The notes: generated by a model not told the origin, from the letters alone. Counted from the first letter of the stretch, positions 35,301 through 45,325 are shown. The stretch is 64,000 nt of DNA from Colias croceus (GCF_905220415.1 NC_059553.1:7898501-7962500); one strand, 5' to 3'. Numbers and translations are program-made.

Positions 35301-36126
35301 TTAGACTGAGCGTTTTACAATATGATCCAAGAAGAATGGATCGTTTTTACGAAACTAAAATATGGCTTCTCCATACATGTGGGTTGGTACCCAGTGTCAA
35401 TTTCACGTCAAAATATTCATATTTTACTTGGATTGTTTTTGCTAATCGAAAATATAGACCTAGACGAGCAGTTTGGTATATTTAACTCATTTTCGGTCAT
35501 GTTGTGGGTTGGATCCTTTTTGCTTATCTACGGCCAATTAATATATTAACATACACACTACATTGGATATTTATTTTATTATAATATTACAAAGAAAATA
35601 GTTAAAATATTAACTAAGTAACCAAAGTTTGAATGACAAAGTATCACATCTAGCTACCATCACAACTGCTCATTTATACTTGTTCTTTATTAACTTTAGC
35701 TTTAGATTAGGTACATGCTGTGATCTCTTGTGATAATATTTATATTACAAGCTATTACTCACCTGCAATGCTATTTGTCTTTCAGCCACAAAAGAAGGTT
35801 GCATGTTACCTATTAGTTTCTTAGGAGGCAAAGGAAGGTCAATATTAGCCTGTTGAAGACTCATTTGTAGAGCAGCAAAATCCCTGTAACGCCGGGACAC
35901 TGTCCACTTATTTTCTTTACAAGGCCCTCGTTGCACACGCAAGACATACTCCTAAAGCACAATTATTAATAAAATTTAAATATTCTTCAAGTATACGGAG
36001 CACCAAAATCAAAATGATACTGACTGTGTGTTTATTGATATTTTGCGCATTTTCTAATGTACAAACAAGCTTATCCGTATCATCTATAATAGGTCTGGTC
36101 TGAAATGATTTTTCGAATATAGCCAT
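26354..36126 (-). CDS. PXK: PX-domain pseudokinase PXK with C-terminal WH2
   Basis: PXK (MONaKA) is a phosphoinositide-binding, kinase-like protein of endosomal membranes. The exons, in transcript order, are 36126-36025, 35951-35763, 33470-33374, 32700-32594, 31988-31875, 31347-31104, 30516-30280, 29822-29611, 29144-29064, 27433-27325, 26469-26354. All are GT-AG and in phase: 1608 nt, 535 aa (human about 578). The PX domain shows HTEYVLRVQRG and SRRYRDF (about 53-59). WRIRKHYF and KFLHDKGLPHGHLHPGNI lead into the kinase-like fold. The catalytic loop reads HLHPGN instead of HRD..N, and DVEN replaces DFG, so catalysis is doubtful. The tail has an Arg/Glu-rich helix, a Ser/Pro-rich stretch (SPHSPSTVSSPTPPHT) and GRGALLQAICAFDKKSLARV, a WH2 actin-binding motif. 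Reading through exon 8 gives a stop at 29596 and a short form without WH2. Confidence 0.9.
26492..26741. repeat. Foldback element next to the PXK WH2 exon
   Basis: Arms starting 'caaaagaaagtttatatttt' (26492) and ending with the reverse complement at 26741 surround a loop of about 21 nt near 26612-26632. The arms match closely, with a few mismatches next to the loop. The element lies in the last PXK intron and ends 22 nt from the WH2-exon acceptor (exon boundary 26469), so it could affect splicing of that exon. Confidence 0.8.
26797..26950 (+). mobile_element. Helitron-like (Lep1-type) element
   Basis: It starts 'atactaatattataaagggg', contains 'ataaactactggaccgattt' and ends near 'atgtaccactagt'. 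It shares 'ggcacagacaatctttagac' with the copy at 27708-27884. Located in the last PXK intron. Confidence 0.6.
27464..27577. repeat. Dispersed repeat, member of a four-copy local family
   Basis: It contains 'aaaacaaagtcgctttctct', 'tatgtccctttgtatgctta' and 'gatgcggtttttttaataga'. Relatives are at about 28054-28200 (inverted), 33536-33718 and 45621-45805 (inverted). Some copies adjoin 'cccgcggcttcgcccgc', as in Helitron-like ends, so this is probably a Helitron-related non-autonomous family. Confidence 0.6.
27708..27884 (+). mobile_element. Helitron-like (Lep1-type) element, well preserved
   Basis: A complete-looking copy, from 'tctacactaatattataaag' to 'cggggcggaccgctagt'. The final CTAGT after a GC-rich short inverted stretch fits a Helitron 3' end. 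It is in the PXK intron between exons 9 and 10. Confidence 0.7.
28054..28200. repeat. Dispersed repeat, inverted relative of 27464-27577
   Basis: It carries 'aaccacatcaaaatccgttg' and 'aaagcgactttgttttatac', the reverse complement of the family at 27464-27577. The two lie about 500 bp apart in opposite orientation and could pair in PXK pre-mRNA. Confidence 0.6.
28281..29013. mobile_element. PIF/Harbinger-type MITE, 733 bp
   Basis: The terminal inverted repeats are 'gggccgatttttcaatgccc' plus 'agataaacag' and the exact reverse complement at the right end. The flanks are TAA (28278-28280 and 29014-29016), a 3-bp target duplication typical of PIF/Harbinger. No transposase is present. It lies in the PXK intron between exons 9 and 10, near the exon 9 donor. 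Confidence 0.8.
29882..29985 (-). mobile_element. Splice-site-associated MITE, copy 2
   Basis: On the minus strand it reads 'gcgtcatgacaataccgtca', 'ttatctttgaatcttgcgaa', 'agaagtttcacttctgacac' and 'acacatgctcttttttg', matching copies 1 and 3. Its end is about 60 nt before the acceptor of PXK exon 8 (exon start 29822). The outer 5' inverted end seen in the other two copies is missing here. Confidence 0.75.
30792..31066 (-). mobile_element. TIR element 'aaccgacttc', inverted copy A
   Basis: This stretch of about 270 nt has ends 'aaccgacttcaaa' and 'ttttttgaagtcggtt' and internal 'attcgacaccatcccgcatc' and 'taaatcggttcagaaacctc'. It is highly similar, in reverse orientation, to 34664-34930. 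Its right end lies 38 nt from PXK exon 6. Confidence 0.75.
31438..31690 (+). mobile_element. tRNA-derived SINE
   Basis: The head has an A-box-like 'tggtacagtgg' and a B box 'gttcgattccc', followed by a body ('tctcggtctggcacgacac', 'accccactaggggacatggg') and a 3' poly(A) at about 31680-31690. It is full length in appearance and antisense to PXK in the intron between exons 5 and 6. It is not a functional tRNA. Confidence 0.8.
32087..32256 (+). mobile_element. Helitron-like (Lep1-type) element
   Basis: Begins 'tctataatataaaaatg', contains 'cgagaacggctgaaccaatt' and ends 'cggggcggaccgctagt'. PXK intron between exons 4 and 5. Confidence 0.6.
32326..32479 (+). mobile_element. Helitron-like (Lep1-type) element
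   Basis: Begins 'tctatactaatattataaag' and ends 'gcgcggagtagctagt'. It is a separate insertion 70 nt from the preceding copy, in the same intron. Confidence 0.6.
32717..32939 (+). mobile_element. Helitron-like (Lep1-type) element beside PXK exon 4
   Basis: Begins 'tctatactaatattataaag' and ends near 'tggaaagctagcc'. It starts only 16 nt from the exon 4 boundary (32700), so it abuts the acceptor region of that exon on the minus strand. Confidence 0.6.
33536..33718. repeat. Dispersed repeat, relative of 27464-27577
   Basis: Shares 'aaaacaaagtcactttctct', 'gtccctttgtatgcttaaat' and 'gatgcggtttttttaatac', and ends in a decayed '...gctagtaa'. PXK intron 2. Confidence 0.55.
33850..35539. mobile_element. 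1.7-kb TIR transposon with another element nested in it
   Basis: The left end 33850-33887 ('aattggccgtagataaccaa' then 'aaaggatccaacccacaa') and the right end 35502-35539 are inverted repeats with about two mismatches in 38 nt. Several GGATCC-bearing subterminal motifs lie inside. No clear transposase was found; a 60-codon minus-strand ORF (34196-34378) is not recognised. The element at 34664-34930 is inserted in it. It fills most of PXK intron 2. Confidence 0.75.
34664..34930 (+). mobile_element. TIR element 'aaccgacttc', inverted copy B
   Basis: Nearly the reverse complement of 30792-31066, running from 'aaccgacttcaaaaaaagg' to 'gaagtcggttgtttttaacg'. It is nested within the larger TIR element 33850-35539, so it inserted later. 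With copy A it brackets PXK exons 3 to 6. Confidence 0.75.
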
Positions 36127-36914
36127 TACACTTAATAAAATGTATAAACATTAATTTCGATTTAATAAATTGCAAAACATTTTTGTTTTACTACAAGAAT
36201 GACAAATTCAAAGACAATCAGATTGATTTGACAAATTGACGTTTCAAAATTTGACATTTTCTGATACCTAACACTAGCCTAACACAAAGTCAAAGGCCAG
36301 GCTAAAAGCCAGGCAACGTTCACACTGGTTCAAACAATAGAGTCTGGCCAGCCAAAACTGAACCCCTCGGAACCCAGTAAAGGGCGGCAAATTTAAAAAA
36401 TATGGACCTGGTAACATCCGCTTAGTTAGGAAACAAAATATGATACTCTAGCTTTGACCTGGAAGGTAGGTTAGGTTAGGATACCTAACCAAATCTAAAA
36501 ATTGAAGTACCTACTAACTACTTAGCTTAATATCCGTAAGAAATTTCACACTCGATTCTCGAAAGTCGACAGGCGACACAGAAAATGCGACCTTTAAAAT
36601 TAGTATTATTTACCTCTAAATTGACTGACTAACAACTAACAAGTGTCATACGCCCAGCGACCAAACGGCTGAAGATTTTTGGATCTATTTCGTGGTGAAT
36701 AAGAATAATTCGAATTAAAAATTTACACACGAAAAAAGAAAATAGTTAGTAGTGAGGCTTACATGTTTCATGAACTGTAAGAAAAATGAGTATAGCACCC
36801 CAATTAGTTACCCCACTAACTTATCTAATTTCACTTTTGTTGTGTTACACGTTCTACAACTCACTGCTACTTTTTACTTTACACTTTTTTTTTCTAGTGC
36901 CTACACTAGAAAAA

Positions 36915-37198
36915 ATGCATTCGCGAATGCCTTCGCGAATGCCATCGCGAATGCCTTCGCGAATGCCTTCGCGAATGCCATCGCGAATGCCTTCGCAAAT
37001 GCCTTCACGAATGCCATCGCGAATGCCATCACAAATGCCTTCGCAAATGCCTTCGCGAATGCCTTCGCAAATGCCTTCGCGAATGCCTTCGCAAATGCCT
37101 TCGCGAATGCCTTATCAAATGCCTTCGCGAATGCCTTCGCCAACGCCTTCGCAAATGCCTTCGCGAATGCCATCACAAATGCCTTCGCAAATGCGAAT
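36915..37198. repeat. 12-bp minisatellite (TTCGCGAATGCC)n
   Basis: About 23-24 tandem copies of a 12-bp unit with variants (ttcgcaaatgcc, atcgcgaatgcc, atcacaaatgcc). The core ttcgcgaa is itself palindromic. Because 12 is a multiple of three, frames stay open on both strands (Asn-Ala-Phe-Ala repeats on one), but nothing indicates translation. Confidence 0.95.
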
Positions 37199-37462
37199 TT
37201 GAAGACCTGGATATAACTTTGGGTACATACTTGGTACATACAGTTGCTAGTTAGTAGTTACATATTATTTTTTATTGTTGCCCCACCTTGAGCCCATGGC
37301 TAGCTACGCCCATGAGCATTATTTATAGTTTTACCCATATTTCGACACTAAAACCAATAAATTCGCAAATAATTTGAACCGTTTTCAACAAAACTGACAA
37401 TAATAATTATTAACAACGCAGAAACGCCATGATATTATGATAACATTCCAGAGTGTGGCTTA

Positions 37463-38257
37463 GGGCCTCGTTCACCATCTCCAAGTAAAGCGTTGATTAG
37501 TTACTTCTTAATTAACGTTAATCAGCAAGTAAAGGTTACGAGTATCTTTTGTCAATTTCACAAACGAAACCTAAGCTCCGAGTAACAACTTACTGGAATG
37601 AGTAACGGAACAAATCGTACGTCACATTCGTTCAATATTACGTCAATGTCACTCGTCAAACGTCATTGCACTATTGCAGCTGTCATATTATTCATATATA
37701 TATTTTGATAATTGTTGTGGATTGTCTGCAAAGAGTATAATGTATATGATTGTCTGTACGTGGTCTGTAGGGTTGGAAATACGCGTATGATTTTAATTTG
37801 TTAAGTTATTATATTAAGTACTTACCTATTTAATTATCATGAATAAAGTTAAAAGAGATAGAAGTGCAAACTTTTCTTTACATGAAATCTAGCGAAAAAA
37901 TCAGTTTCATCGAGGTCCGTAAAATAATCAACACGGGATTTAAATACACATTGCTATTCGTTGTGTCGAAGAATATTCTAATTCATCCAACTGACGATCA
38001 ATTAAATCAAATAAATCCATTTTTATTCGTTTATTTAAAAAAAAATCGTTGGTGATATGCAAGAAATGACAACAGACAACCTTAACCGTCGAGTAAAACA
38101 CGCTAATTGGCAGAAGACGTGGCAAGTAAGTTACGGGTCAGTTAATCTTATGATTAGTGCTACTCGGACGTCGTGAAACTCGCACTTGAAGTTACGGGTC
38201 ACTTTAACTGGCGATTAGCCTACTCGACACTTTACTTGAGGGTGGTGAAACAGGCCC
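37463..38257. mobile_element. PIF/Harbinger-type MITE, 795 bp
   Basis: The terminal inverted repeats 'gggcctcgttcaccatctcc' plus 'aagtaaag' and 'ctttacttgagggtggtg' plus 'aaacaggccc' are flanked by TTA on both sides (37460-37462 and 38258-38260). There is no transposase. It sits between the PXK and ATP synthase alpha promoters. Confidence 0.75.
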
Positions 38258-38621
38258 TTAGTGTGGCCGCAACAAGAAACATTGGGTTCAGCTTTGGCTG
38301 GCCAGACTCTTTTCTTTGTTCTTTCTTTATTGTTTTCTTTATGCTATATATAGCTGATATTGTACATATTTTATGCTTTATTATTTTTAAAATCATCATG
38401 CTCTTATGTTACTTTTTCACTAAACATTTTACATAATATATAATTTAAATATGTTCATTTCTTAAAACAGGAAACATCAAAGTTTCCGAACGTTACATGA
38501 GTGCAGTCTAACCACAGACAATTATCAATTCTGTCATTTCCGGTAATATCGCTACGAGTTGCGAGCGGAGAACATCACGGTCCTATATTCTACCATATAA
38601 TTTCTAAGAAATAGTGTGAAA

Positions 38622-41600
38622 ATGTCGCTCATCTCCGCTCGTTTGGCCTCCTCGGTGGCCAGGCGCTTGCCCAATGCCGCTACACAGGTAATTATTGTTG
38701 AAATTTTTATAATTTGATTCCATGAATAAGTACTTGGGTAACCAAACCCACCGCAATGTCGTCCATTCCATATAATAATATCATTATTCATGCCAAATGA
38801 TCTTAGGACGGCTAAATAAGTAGTATATATGCATTAAAGTAGGCTATTGGACTAATTTTATTTCAAAATAGAAATATATTATCGGTTTCCAAAAGTGATG
38901 TTATGTAATAGAGGGCGATCGACTGCTTGTCAGATAGCATGTCCATGGTGCTTAGATAGACGATTTTCGCTGTAATAATGTTAAAATCTACGTGTTTCAT
39001 TGGACAAAATGATGTTTGAGGATGTTTTTTATAATTAGATAATGCATTTGTTAGGTTTCGAAAGTCGCCATCCCGGCGGTTACAGTGGCTGCGCGCAAGC
39101 TCCATGTCTCGTCTTCACAACGGGCTGCCGAAATCTCCACAATCTTGGAGGAGAGAATCCTCGGTGCCGCACCCAAGGTTTGTGCTGTTACATAAACATA
39201 CTTGTCAACTGGATCTGTCAGCTGTTTAGATCAATAGTCAATTTGGAGGTTATATACCTTTATTTATAAAGATAAAGGACATAGTAAAATATGTAAAATA
39301 TTAAAATTTGCCCTTATCATTATAATGAATGAATATATTATATTTAATTTTAATAAAATTATGATGAATTATTTCAATATTTCATCCTTCCTACTATGCT
39401 ATCCTACTAATATTATAAATGCGAAAGTTTGTGAGGATGTGTGTGTGTGTTTGTTACTCTTTCACGCAAATACCACTGAACCAATTACAATGAAATTTAG
39501 CACACATATAGAGGGTAACTTGATTTAACACATAGGTTTTATCCCGGAAATCCCACAGGAACGGGAACTGTTTTCCTTTGAAAATACGAGTGAAGCCGCG
39601 GGTGGAAATCTAGTATTACATGAATACAAACAAAATATTACTGTAGATTAAAAATTTTTATTGGTAAGAAGTATGTAATGATACATTACAGGCCGATTTG
39701 GAAGAGACTGGCCGTGTGTTGAGCATCGGAGACGGTATTGCCCGTGTGTATGGACTCAAGAACATCCAGGCTGAGGAGATGGTGGAATTTTCCTCTGGTC
39801 TTAAGGTGGGTTTATTTGTTATATAAATTAATTATGTTTTTGATAAGATAGTGGATGAAAAATATGACTAGGAAAAAGCATGTTCAGAAATTATAGGAAA
39901 AAAGCATTTTCTAAACAGAATCATGCATAGATTCTTATTAAATCAATCATCTAAATCATTGATTACAATGAAACCTTATCCAGTAAGCCTATCAATGTGT
40001 TAAAATCAAAATTGTCTTTAAATTTCTGTTTTATAATACGAGAAAATATCTGGAAAAGTTTATGCATGCCTTTTTCTCCCTATAAACCAAAATTTTCATT
40101 CATCATTATGTAAATGTGTTATATACCCAAAACACAAGTGTTATAGGTTGAAATAACTTTTCAAGTCTACATAAACAATTAAATTATAAAAAAGAGCCAT
40201 AAAATCACCAACAATATTTATTTATACTTTATTGTACATATATACCAGACAGAGAAAAGATACAATAATTCAAAACAAAAGAAACTAACACAAAGGCACA
40301 TATGTACGAAAAGGCGGCCTTATTGCTTTAAAGCAATATTATATTAATATATAATATAATATATAATATTTAATAAATCTTGAATACTTTTCATTATCCT
40401 TATTGGAACTGTGAATTTGTATAAATTGTTTTACACAAAATTGTTCAAGATAAAATTTTGTTGGTTTAATTAAAAAAAAATATTAAATTGAGATACAGAT
40501 TGTATAATATGACCTAAATAGTTTAAGGGAGAATTGTTCTTATAGTTTTCTTTTGAACAATAAACCTAACCCTTATAAAAGGTATTTTATTGACCACCGA
40601 GCGGCCCAATGAGACCACGACACAATAGATTTTCTATTGTGTCTGTGATTCCGGGGGCTGAGGCATTAATATCAATATTATATAATTTTTTTAAACTACC
40701 TACTAATTACAGAATAATCTTATTATTATTATTATTTGTATTTTAAAGTGTTTACATGAAATTTTTGATCAAAACAATCATCATGAACATGTGATGTGAA
40801 TGATGATGATAATTTCCCTTAGCTTTATCATGTCATTATTTAAAAAATATATACTTAGTATTATGTTTATTACTGGTTAAAAATGTCCTTTTCAACTACT
40901 AATTCACATAATATCTTGGAAATATAGGTAAATATATGTATATTTTTAGTTCCATGATTATGCAATATTTGCATGACCTACATATCTTAGTCTATCTATG
41001 AAACCTTACTGGAAAGTCAAGAATTGTTTTATAAATAGGCGCATATAGGGTGATGGTGTCCTATCAGTGGAACTATAAGTTGCATAATTAATGGTTACAT
41101 AAAAAAGAGACTGACAACCAAAAAATTAATATATAAATATATTTTAACCAAATAACTAAAAATCGCTATTTAGCGATAAGGCCGCCGTTTGTTATAATGT
41201 ATCCTAGGTTAAGTCTCAATTTGTAATTTATCTTGAGCAATAAAGCATAAATAAATAAATAAAAATTCCTGACCATTATTTGGCTATGTCTAAAAAAATA
41301 TATGAATCTATACTTAACTACAACTCAAACTATTGATTAAAAAAATCATTTACCATTACATATAAGATCTATTATGTCTATTACATATTAATCCATTCTA
41401 AATCAGTGAGCTGCTAAAATAAATGTATACATATAAATAATCTAACATATTATGTTATTACATTCACCAGGGTATGGCCCTCAACTTGGAGCCCGACAAC
41501 GTTGGTGTGGTCGTGTTCGGTAACGACAAGCTGATCAAGGAGGGTGACATCGTCAAGCGTACCGGTGCTATCGTGGACGTGCCCGTCGGCGAGCAGCTGC

Positions 41601-44600
41601 TCGGACGTGTTGTGGACGCCCTCGGAAACCCCATTGATGGCAAGGGACCCATCGATACCAAGGGACGCATGCGTGTCGGTATCAAGGCGCCTGGTATCAT
41701 CCCGCGTGTGTCTGTGCGCGAGCCTATGCAGACTGGTGAGTTAAATATGATACACATGTTACGTATATATTATGTTATACACAGTTAAGATAGAATAAGA
41801 TATTTTTTGTTTGTGATTACATAACTCATAATATAGGTTAAGTTCTGTTTGATATTTTTTAAACGTGATATTAATTTTGCCCATGCCATTAATTTTACTT
41901 CAATGAACTCTATAAAGGTCCTTACTTTTCTTAACACACTAAATACTTATTAAAGCATTTCAACTTAGCCTGTGGAACCTATTTATCATTGTTGTTTACT
42001 TTTACTGAAATAATGTAACTGGAAATCAAATGAGCACTCACACAGCGTAACCTTGTTCAGTTGCTAAATTATACAATTGTTCTACACAAATTCTCAGTAT
42101 TCACCTCTTACCTCATACAACTATTCCTCAACCAGGTATCAAAGCCGTGGACTCCCTGGTGCCAATCGGCCGTGGGCAGCGTGAGTTGATCATTGGTGAC
42201 CGTCAGACCGGCAAGACGGCCCTCGCCATCGACACGATCATCAACCAGCAGCGCTTCAACAAGGGAGAGGATGAGAAGAAGAAGCTGTACTGCATCTACG
42301 TTGCCATCGGACAGAAGAGATCCACTGTGGCCCAGATTGTCAAGCGTTTGACTGATGCTGGTACATTTAACTGTTCAGATATTTATTAAAATAACAAATA
42401 GTTACTATGTAGGTACTAGGTACTTATCATGAAACTCGTAATAACCAGGTGCCATCAACTACACAATCATCGTGTCCGCTACCGCCTCTGACGCGGCTCC
42501 CCTGCAGTACCTCGCGCCGTACTCCGGCTGCGCTATGGGAGAGTTCTTCCGTGACAACGGCAAGCACGCTCTCATCATTTACGACGATCTGTCCAAGCAG
42601 GCTGTCGCTTACCGTCAGGTAATAAATTTATTGATTGATTTCGTGCCCCGATTCTCAAACTCGAAAATGTTATTCAATTATACTATTAGAACCGCTATTG
42701 AATTATCATGGTTTTATCATTTTCCACAGAGTAAAATGTGTAAAATATATGAATCATAAAAGTCTATTGCATTTTTAAAAACACTTATAAGATTTCATAG
42801 GATAATATATGTTTAAACCCTCCGGTGCGAATATGGAAGTTAAATAAACGAAAAATAAATAATGTATTAAAAGTGTCATGTGTTGTATATAAAATACAAT
42901 AAGACAAAGGCGTGTTTGATGTAAATTTTTTGGATATTTCCTATTTTATTTTTAAAATTTTATTATTGTCATTTTACTCATTAGGTAAAGGGCATTCGAT
43001 ATCAGTTTAAAGTTTTTTGATATCTGCAATAGTAACGGAATAATCGCCTGTGCACACTTAACATTTACACCCTGTATAAATATATTTTTATATTATGAGA
43101 GGTTATAGTAAGATTAAAAATTTATAACAAAGCTAGAATCTAATAAAAATCACTATACATTATGTGATAAGATAATACTGATAAGGCATTCTCTATTATA
43201 TGAATACATAAATGCTGTATAATTCTTGTAAAATTTTATTGAGTTCAAACTTAATTTCTGAATTTTGAATCTGAGTTCTGAATTTTAAATGATCTGCCAC
43301 AATCTTTCGTTATTTAAAATTTTTATGTTCTTACCTAAAAATATGTAACGAAATGAACTTTTTGTCCAGATGTCCCTGCTGCTGCGTCGTCCTCCCGGTC
43401 GTGAGGCCTACCCCGGTGACGTGTTCTACCTCCACTCGCGTCTGCTCGAACGTGCGGCTAAGATGTAAGAAATTTTCCCTTTATTTACTGATATTAAGAA
43501 ATGGTTATGGAAGTTTGGATTGCGTATTAGTGGTATTTTGATACAACATTCACTAATGAGAAATTTCTCGAATTTTTTATCATTTTTTTTTCCATTTGTT
43601 TCTATTCTAATTGTAGCCGTATATTTTTTTATATTTCGACTTGACTGCAGGCAAACATCTAAAATAAATTTGGGCATGTTGATTGTTGCCAAATAGTTTT
43701 AAATTTGATTATGAACATTTTAAAGATCACATATGATTACAAATTCAATAAATTAATAAATAATTTATAATTTATACAAAGGTCCGACAAAATGGGCGGC
43801 GGTTCGCTCACCGCTCTCCCCGTCATCGAGACCCAAGCCGGTGACGTGTCAGCCTACATTCCGACCAACGTGATCTCCATCACCGACGGACAGATCTTCT
43901 TGGAGACTGAGCTGTTCTACAAGGGTATCCGGCCGGCGATTAACGTCGGTCTGTCCGTGTCCCGTGTGGGTTCCGCGGCCCAGACCAAGGCTATGAAGCA
44001 GGTGTGTTGAATAATTGGTCTTTTGTACAACACAGTGAAACAAAAGCACTGAAAATAATACAGCCATACAAACAATTCTCACCCAGTTTAAAAGGCTTAT
44101 TAAAATAGAAATATAACACAGTGGAAATTTTAAAATTTTTTAGATTGAGTCACAAAATAGAAAAGGCATTTGAATATTGCAATTTTAAGTATGGTATAAT
44201 CAATGTCGTCTCTCGAGTAGATTCTTACCTGTTTTTATGGTACTATTTCATTATGTCATAATTTTTGGAGTGAAACTTCTTTAGGCGCGTTGAGAATAAA
44301 ACTTCAAGGTCGCGTCATGGAGTAAGGCGATTCTTTTGGTATCTTTGAATCTTGCCAAAGAAGTTTCACTTCTGAAAGGTGTGCTCGGCACACACGCTCT
44401 TTCATAACCATAAGACATTTAAAAATACTCTCTGTCTCTCAGGTGGCCGGTTCCATGAAGCTGGAGCTCGCCCAGTACCGTGAGGTGGCTGCGTTCGCCC
44501 AGTTCGGTTCTGACTTGGACGCCGCCACACAGCAGCTGCTCAACAGAGGCATGCGTCTCACAGAGTTGCTCAAGCAGGGACAGTATGTGCCCATGGCTAT

Positions 44601-45121
44601 TGAGGAACAGGTGAGGATATTATTTTGTCTATTTTCTTTATTCAATCATTTAGTTATGCTTTTATACATTGTTGAAATTGTTCATCTTTGACACGTTTTT
44701 AAATAGAATAAAATAAATTCAAATAAAGAATGCAATTTTTTTTCTCCAAAAGCACCTTCAGTCTTCTTTACTCTGTTTATTATTATTAGATAAAAATGAT
44801 TATGACAAAATATTGAATATACACAAAAATTAACAATTTTGAAATTACATTATTTTCTGTCATGTATATGGAGTAGGTAAGTAGTAATAATGTTTTTTTG
44901 TCTGCCAGGTTGCTATCATCTACTGCGGTGTCCGCGGCCACCTCGACAAACTGGACCCCACCAAGATCACAGCTTTCGAGAAGGAATTCACCCAGCACAT
45001 CAAGACCAGCCACCAGGGTCTGCTCGCCACCATCGCGAAGGACGGTCAGATCACACCCGAGTCTGACGCTTCCCTCAAGAAGATCGTCTCCGACTTCCTC
45101 GCTACCTTCCAAGCGCAGTAA
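38622..45121 (+). CDS. ATP5F1A: Mitochondrial ATP synthase F1 subunit alpha
   Basis: Non-catalytic nucleotide-binding alpha subunit of the F1 head (Drosophila bellwether). Exons: 38622-38687, 39055-39177, 39692-39805, 41471-41735, 42136-42360, 42449-42618, 43370-43464, 43782-44001, 44443-44610, 44909-45121. They sum to 1659 nt, 552 aa, the normal family length, with all junctions in phase. The N-terminus MSLISARLASSVARRL is an Arg/Ser-rich mitochondrial transit peptide. The P-loop GDRQTGKT is at residues 210-217. The alpha/beta signature PAINVGLSVS is followed by the arginine of SVSR. Exons have high third-position GC, as expected of a highly expressed gene, in contrast to AT-rich introns. 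Intron 3 (39806-41470) and intron 6 (42619-43369) carry repeat remnants; intron 8 carries MITE copy 3. Confidence 0.98.
39401..39614 (+). mobile_element. Helitron-like (Lep1-type) element
   Basis: Begins 'atcctactaatattataaat', contains 'tatcccggaaatcccacagg' and ends 'ccgcgggtggaaatctagt'. Intron 2 of ATP synthase alpha. Confidence 0.6.
40225..40345 (-). repeat. Antisense LINE 3'-tail remnant
   Basis: 'gtacgaaaaggcggccttat' followed by 'tgctttaaagcaat' resembles the inverted form of the 3' tail at 41158-41265 ('tagcgataaggccgccg'). It is probably the 3' end of a lepidopteran LINE inserted antisense in intron 3. Confidence 0.45.
41158..41265 (+). repeat. LINE 3'-tail remnant with (TAAA)n
   Basis: 'tcgctatttagcgataaggc', 'cgccgtttgttataatg' and a terminal 'gcaataaagcataaataaat' simple repeat form the typical 3' end of lepidopteran non-LTR elements truncated at the 5' side. 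Intron 3 of ATP synthase alpha. Confidence 0.6.
42910..43080. repeat. Solo end of a TIR element
   Basis: It shares 'ttttactcattaggtaaagg', 'gttttttgatatctgcaata', 'acggaataatcgcctgtgca' and 'tttacaccctgtat' with the two ends of the element at 61017-62429. Only one end is present here, in intron 6 of ATP synthase alpha. Confidence 0.65.
44272..44404 (+). mobile_element. Splice-site-associated MITE, copy 3
   Basis: It starts 'gagtgaaacttctttaggcg', contains 'gtcgcgtcatggagtaaggc' and 'atctttgaatcttgccaaag', then 'aagtttcacttctga' and 'cacacacgctcttt'. It ends about 38 nt before the acceptor of ATP synthase alpha exon 9 (44443). Same orientation relative to transcription as copies 1 and 2. Confidence 0.8.
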
Positions 45122-45139
45122 AGCAGTTACTAGTTTACC

Positions 45140-45190
45140 CTAAAATTGTACCAGGCATTTAATGTTGTGAAGTCTCTGGTACAATTTTAG
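45140..45190 (+). promoter_or_regulatory. 3' UTR hairpin of ATP synthase alpha
   Basis: Fifteen bases 'ctaaaattgtaccag' are exactly complementary to 'ctggtacaattttag' across a 21-nt loop. The hairpin begins 18 nt after the stop codon. A function in stability or localisation of the mRNA is only inference. Confidence 0.6.
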
Positions 45191-45319
45191 ACTTGTTAAG
45201 TCGGTCACTGCCATCTTTGCCAGTGATTAGTAGTTCTCATTCGCACGGACTGTATTGTAAGTGAATACAATCATGGAATGTATATTTATCTCGGTATCAA
45301 TCAACAGTGGTTATGTATA

Positions 45320-45325
45320 AATAAA
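45320..45325 (+). terminator. Poly(A) signal of ATP synthase alpha
   Basis: AATAAA about 200 nt after the stop codon, the first one downstream and at a plausible 3' UTR length. Confidence 0.6.

Larger units (their letters stand above)
36127..38621. other. Divergent spacer between PXK and ATP synthase alpha
   Basis: This 2.5-kb head-to-head spacer should hold both promoters. It contains a 26-nt near-perfect inverted repeat (36340-36365 and 38284-38309), the 12-bp minisatellite 36915-37198 and the PIF/Harbinger-type element 37463-38257. No gene is supported inside it. ORFs over the minisatellite are artefacts of the repeat. Confidence 0.6.

Noticed and set aside
36752..37239. Repetitive proteins encoded on both strands of the minisatellite
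   Set aside because: A 12-bp period keeps every frame open if a unit lacks stops. There is no splice, start or homology support.
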